Source of the DNA: Thermodesulfatator sp.
Lineage (GTDB): Bacteria > Desulfobacterota > Thermodesulfobacteria > Thermodesulfobacteriales > Thermodesulfobacteriaceae
Direction: 5' to 3'
DNA length: 7,614 bases
Assembly (NCBI GenBank): GCA_027036915.1
Contig: JALWCD010000178.1
Location: 1 to 7,614 of the forward strand
This document shows, one piece after another, positions 6,655 to 7,614 of this stretch. The position numbers and the translations under genes were made by a program. The notes below the pieces were generated by a model, which saw only the letters and a list, made by a program, of their open reading frames with translations, was not told the DNA's origin and ran no database searches. Numbering within the stretch: position 1 is the stretch's first letter; each line of letters opens with the position of its first letter.

Positions 6655-6755
6655 GGTTACACTTCGGGTTACACTTGGTTACACTTCGGGCTAAAGTGTA
6701 ACCCCCCTTGATTACCAAGGCTTTCAGGGGGATTTCTTCTCCCCCTTGGAGTAAA
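6655..6755. repeat. Repeat module 3: three direct and one inverted GGTTACACTT, plus CAAGGCTTTCAGGGGG
   Basis: GGTTACACTT occurs at 6655-6664, 6667-6676 and 6677-6686. Its exact reverse complement AAGTGTAACC is at 6694-6703, giving a perfect 10-bp hairpin with a 7-nt loop. Then follow CCTTG (6706-6710), CAAGGCTTTCAGGGGG (6716-6731, 14 of 16 bases as in module 2), a GGGGGA/TCCCCC hairpin (6727-6745) and CCCCTTGGAGTAAA (6742-6755, 13 of 14 bases as in module 2). The array resembles iterons or multi-copy operator sites. A minus-strand frame crosses it but looks non-coding. Confidence 0.65.
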
Positions 6756-6864
6756 TGGGTCCTTCCTGGCGGGGGCAAGCGACGGGTCCGTCCCCTGCAC
6801 CGGGGCGGGCGTTTTGAGAGAAGTGGGCCGGTTTGCCGCCACATATTCTTACCTATCTCTCCCC

Positions 6865-6939
6865 TGGTGGGGCCGCCGGGGTTTGAACCCGGATCAACCG
6901 CTTATAAGGCGGCCGCTCTAACCCTTGAGCTACGGCCCC
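6865..6939 (-). tRNA. tRNA-Ile(UAU)
   Basis: On the minus strand acceptor GGGGCCG (6939-6933) pairs with CGGCCCC, followed by discriminator A and an encoded CCA (6867-6865). The D-arm is GCTC-AAGGGTTA-GAGC. The anticodon stem GCCGC/GCGGT holds loop CTTATAA with anticodon TAT, which reads AUA. The T-arm is CCGGG-TTCAAAC-CCCGG, and the variable loop is 4 nt (TGAT). All stems pair, so it looks functional. Most bacteria read AUA with a CAU tRNA modified to lysidine by TilS, so a genomically encoded UAU anticodon is notable. Confidence 0.9.
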
Positions 6940-6994
6940 ACGCATACGGAAACCGCCAGGAAAAAACACGCCCACGATAAGAACGGATAAGACC

Positions 6995-7012
6995 GGGGCC
7001 TTGTTAGGCCCC
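6995..7012 (-). terminator. Possible weak terminator hairpin at the end of the coiled-coil gene
   Basis: GGGGCC (6995-7000) and GGCCCC (7007-7012) form a perfect 6-bp GC stem with loop TTGTTA that contains the stop codon of the minus-strand gene. Only scattered T residues follow on the minus strand, so intrinsic termination would be weak. Confidence 0.3.
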
Positions 7013-7393
7013 TATGTAGGCGATTATGGCTTTGAGGAGTTGGTGAAAGCCGGGATTGAAAAGCGTAAAGCCCGCTAACATGATCCCGGCCAGGACCTTG
7101 AGCCAGACACGGATAACCTCAATTTCTCCTCTCAGATGAGCCATATCCTCTTTTATGGAGGCGATTTCAAGGTGGAGTTCATTTTTTAACTCGGCTAGAT
7201 CAGCCTTGGTCACCAGCTCCCTGGTAAGCTCCTCCTTGATCTCGGCCTTAACCACTTCCTTTTGCGCCCTGGCCTCCTCCCGAACCGCACCCAAACCCTC
7301 CTCAAGCGCCCGGATCACTTTCTCCACCCGCTCCCGGTCCGGGATCGCCTCCTCGATCACTCTCACCACATCATACGGAAGAGCCATGCCCAT
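7004..7393 (-). CDS. Small coiled-coil protein with a C-terminal membrane segment (hypothetical)
   Basis: From ATG 7393 it is 129 residues. A short head (MGMALPYDVVRVIEEAIPDR) is followed by a long charged helix (about 20-95) rich in E, K, R, A and L, including VTKADLAELKNELHLEIASI (61-80), as expected for a coiled coil. It ends with a hydrophobic segment near 96-112 (VWLKVLAGIMLAGFTLF) and a short tail. The layout resembles small DUF1640-like coiled-coil/TM proteins, often found next to nucleases or as orphans; the function is not established. Start choice is uncertain: TTG 7429 would add MTRGEEEGYLRT, and the purine-rich AGGAGGAAGG lies 13 or more nt before ATG 7393, further than usual. No stop separates this frame from codons reading SLLDEV upstream, so it may be the remnant of a longer gene. 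Confidence 0.6.
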   Translation of the reverse strand: MGMALPYDVVRVIEEAIPDRERVEKVIRALEEGLGAVREEARAQKEVVKAEIKEELTRELVTKADLAELKNELHLEIASIKEDMAHLRGEIEVIRVWLKVLAGIMLAGFTLFNPGFHQLLKAIIAYIGA

Positions 7394-7455
7394 AGTTCTA
7401 AGATAGCCTTCCTCCTCTCCCCGGGTCAATACCTCATCGAGGAGGCTTCAAATCT

Positions 7456-7506
7456 GTTAGCTTTCATCTCTCAAAATTGTCCAGAATTGAACACTTCTAA
7501 GCTAAC
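7456..7506. repeat. 8-bp inverted repeat upstream of the coiled-coil gene
   Basis: GTTAGCTT (7456-7463) and AAGCTAAC (7499-7506) are perfect inverted arms around a 35-bp AT-rich centre. It could be a promoter-associated operator or the ends of a tiny degenerate element; no flanking target duplication was seen. Confidence 0.4.
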
Positions 7507-7519
7507 CGGAGAGGGATTT

Positions 7520-7549
7520 AAGCCGAAATAGGCCGAATTAAGCCGGAGA
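7520..7549. repeat. Three 10-bp tandem repeats (AAGCCGAAAT-like)
   Basis: AAGCCGAAAT (7520-7529), AGGCCGAATT (7530-7539) and AAGCCGGAGA (7540-7549) share ARGCCGRA-like cores with exactly 10-bp spacing, about one helical turn. That spacing fits a protein-binding array on one face of the DNA. Confidence 0.45.
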
Positions 7550-7555
7550 GAACTT

Positions 7556-7614
7556 GTGAGAGGATTCCACTTTGTGCGCTCGCCAAAGGAGCAAGTGGTC
7601 CACGAAGATGGCCG
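7556..7614 (+). CDS. Possible start of a gene leaving the window (hypothetical)
   Basis: GTG at 7556 follows GGAGAG with a 5-nt spacer and stays open for 19 codons to the edge (reads MRGFHFVRSPKEQVVHEDG). It is too short to judge; the opposite strand is also partly open here. It is listed only because the ribosome-site spacing is good. Confidence 0.2.
   Translation, partial: MRGFHFVRSPKEQVVHEDG

Larger units (their letters stand above)
6108..6864. other. AT-rich intergenic region with no convincing gene
   Basis: About 750 bp between tRNA-Thr and tRNA-Ile. From 6110 to about 6650 it is visibly AT-rich against GC-rich flanks; 6705-6864 is GC-rich again. No reading frame has both a ribosome site and protein-like composition. 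It holds a long inverted repeat (6129-6194), three related repeat modules (6359-6411, 6444-6516, 6655-6755) and small inverted repeats at 6541-6578 (TCCGAT/ATCGGA) and 6583-6602 (TTTGGG/CCCAAA). TTATCCCCA on the minus strand near 6586-6594 is one base from a DnaA box, but it is alone. Confidence 0.6.

Noticed and set aside
6357..6703. CRISPR array
   Set aside because: Repeat units are only 9-11 bp, directly abutting or nearly so, with no spacers of regular length and no cas genes.
6644..6844. 66-codon minus-strand frame ending in VTKCNPKCNRSG
   Set aside because: The end is simply the GGTTACACTT array read as codons, and the start is arginine/proline-rich with no motif. A remnant of a coding gene cannot be excluded.
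6708..6980. 90-codon plus-strand frame reading GPPGFEPGS
   Set aside because: This is the well-known false peptide from translating the reverse complement of a tRNA, here tRNA-Ile.
6035..7614. Integrated genomic island with tRNA-Thr attachment site
   Set aside because: Location and composition fit, but no integrase and no second copy of the tRNA-Thr 3' end is present in the window, so att sites are not called.

Overview
The window looks like chromosomal DNA from a GC-rich, probably anaerobic bacterium. The clearest sign is the large oxygen-sensitive-type CoA-dehydratase activator at the left edge. The mix of genes (ftsY, a class II-like branched-chain aminotransferase, short TPR protein, no spacer waste) would fit a Thermodesulfobacteriota/deltaproteobacterial-type anaerobe, but that placement is an inference with low to moderate confidence.

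Left part (1-4087, minus strand): a compact operon reads ftsY, then an adenylate-kinase-like P-loop kinase, then a tandem-domain 2-hydroxyacyl-CoA dehydratase/benzoyl-CoA reductase-type activase whose C-terminus leaves the window. The ftsY stop overlaps the GTG start of the kinase, and the kinase stop lies 23 bp from the activase start. The activase is open over all 807 codons present here.

Middle (4088-5755): an AT-rich divergent promoter region separates ftsY from a plus-strand branched-chain amino acid aminotransferase (ilvE). A TPR-repeat protein on the minus strand converges on ilvE, and the two stop codons overlap by 4 bp.

tRNA cluster (5794-6107, plus strand): tRNA-Ser(UGA), tRNA-Ser(GCU) and tRNA-Thr(UGU). 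Only the second encodes its CCA end.

Right part (6108-7614): an AT-rich stretch of about 750 bp with no convincing gene lies between tRNA-Thr and a minus-strand tRNA with anticodon UAU (Ile, AUA codon), which is an uncommon anticodon in bacteria. This stretch carries three related but diverged repeat modules. Each is an array of short TTAC-containing units followed by a CAAGG...TTTCAG block, and the third has three direct and one inverted copy of GGTTACACTT. It also carries a long inverted repeat just after the tRNA-Thr. Beyond the tRNA-Ile is a small minus-strand coiled-coil protein with one C-terminal membrane segment. Upstream of it are an 8-bp inverted repeat and three 10-bp tandem repeats. 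The position next to tRNA genes, the base composition shift and the repeats suggest an accessory or remnant mobile region, though no integrase or transposase is visible.
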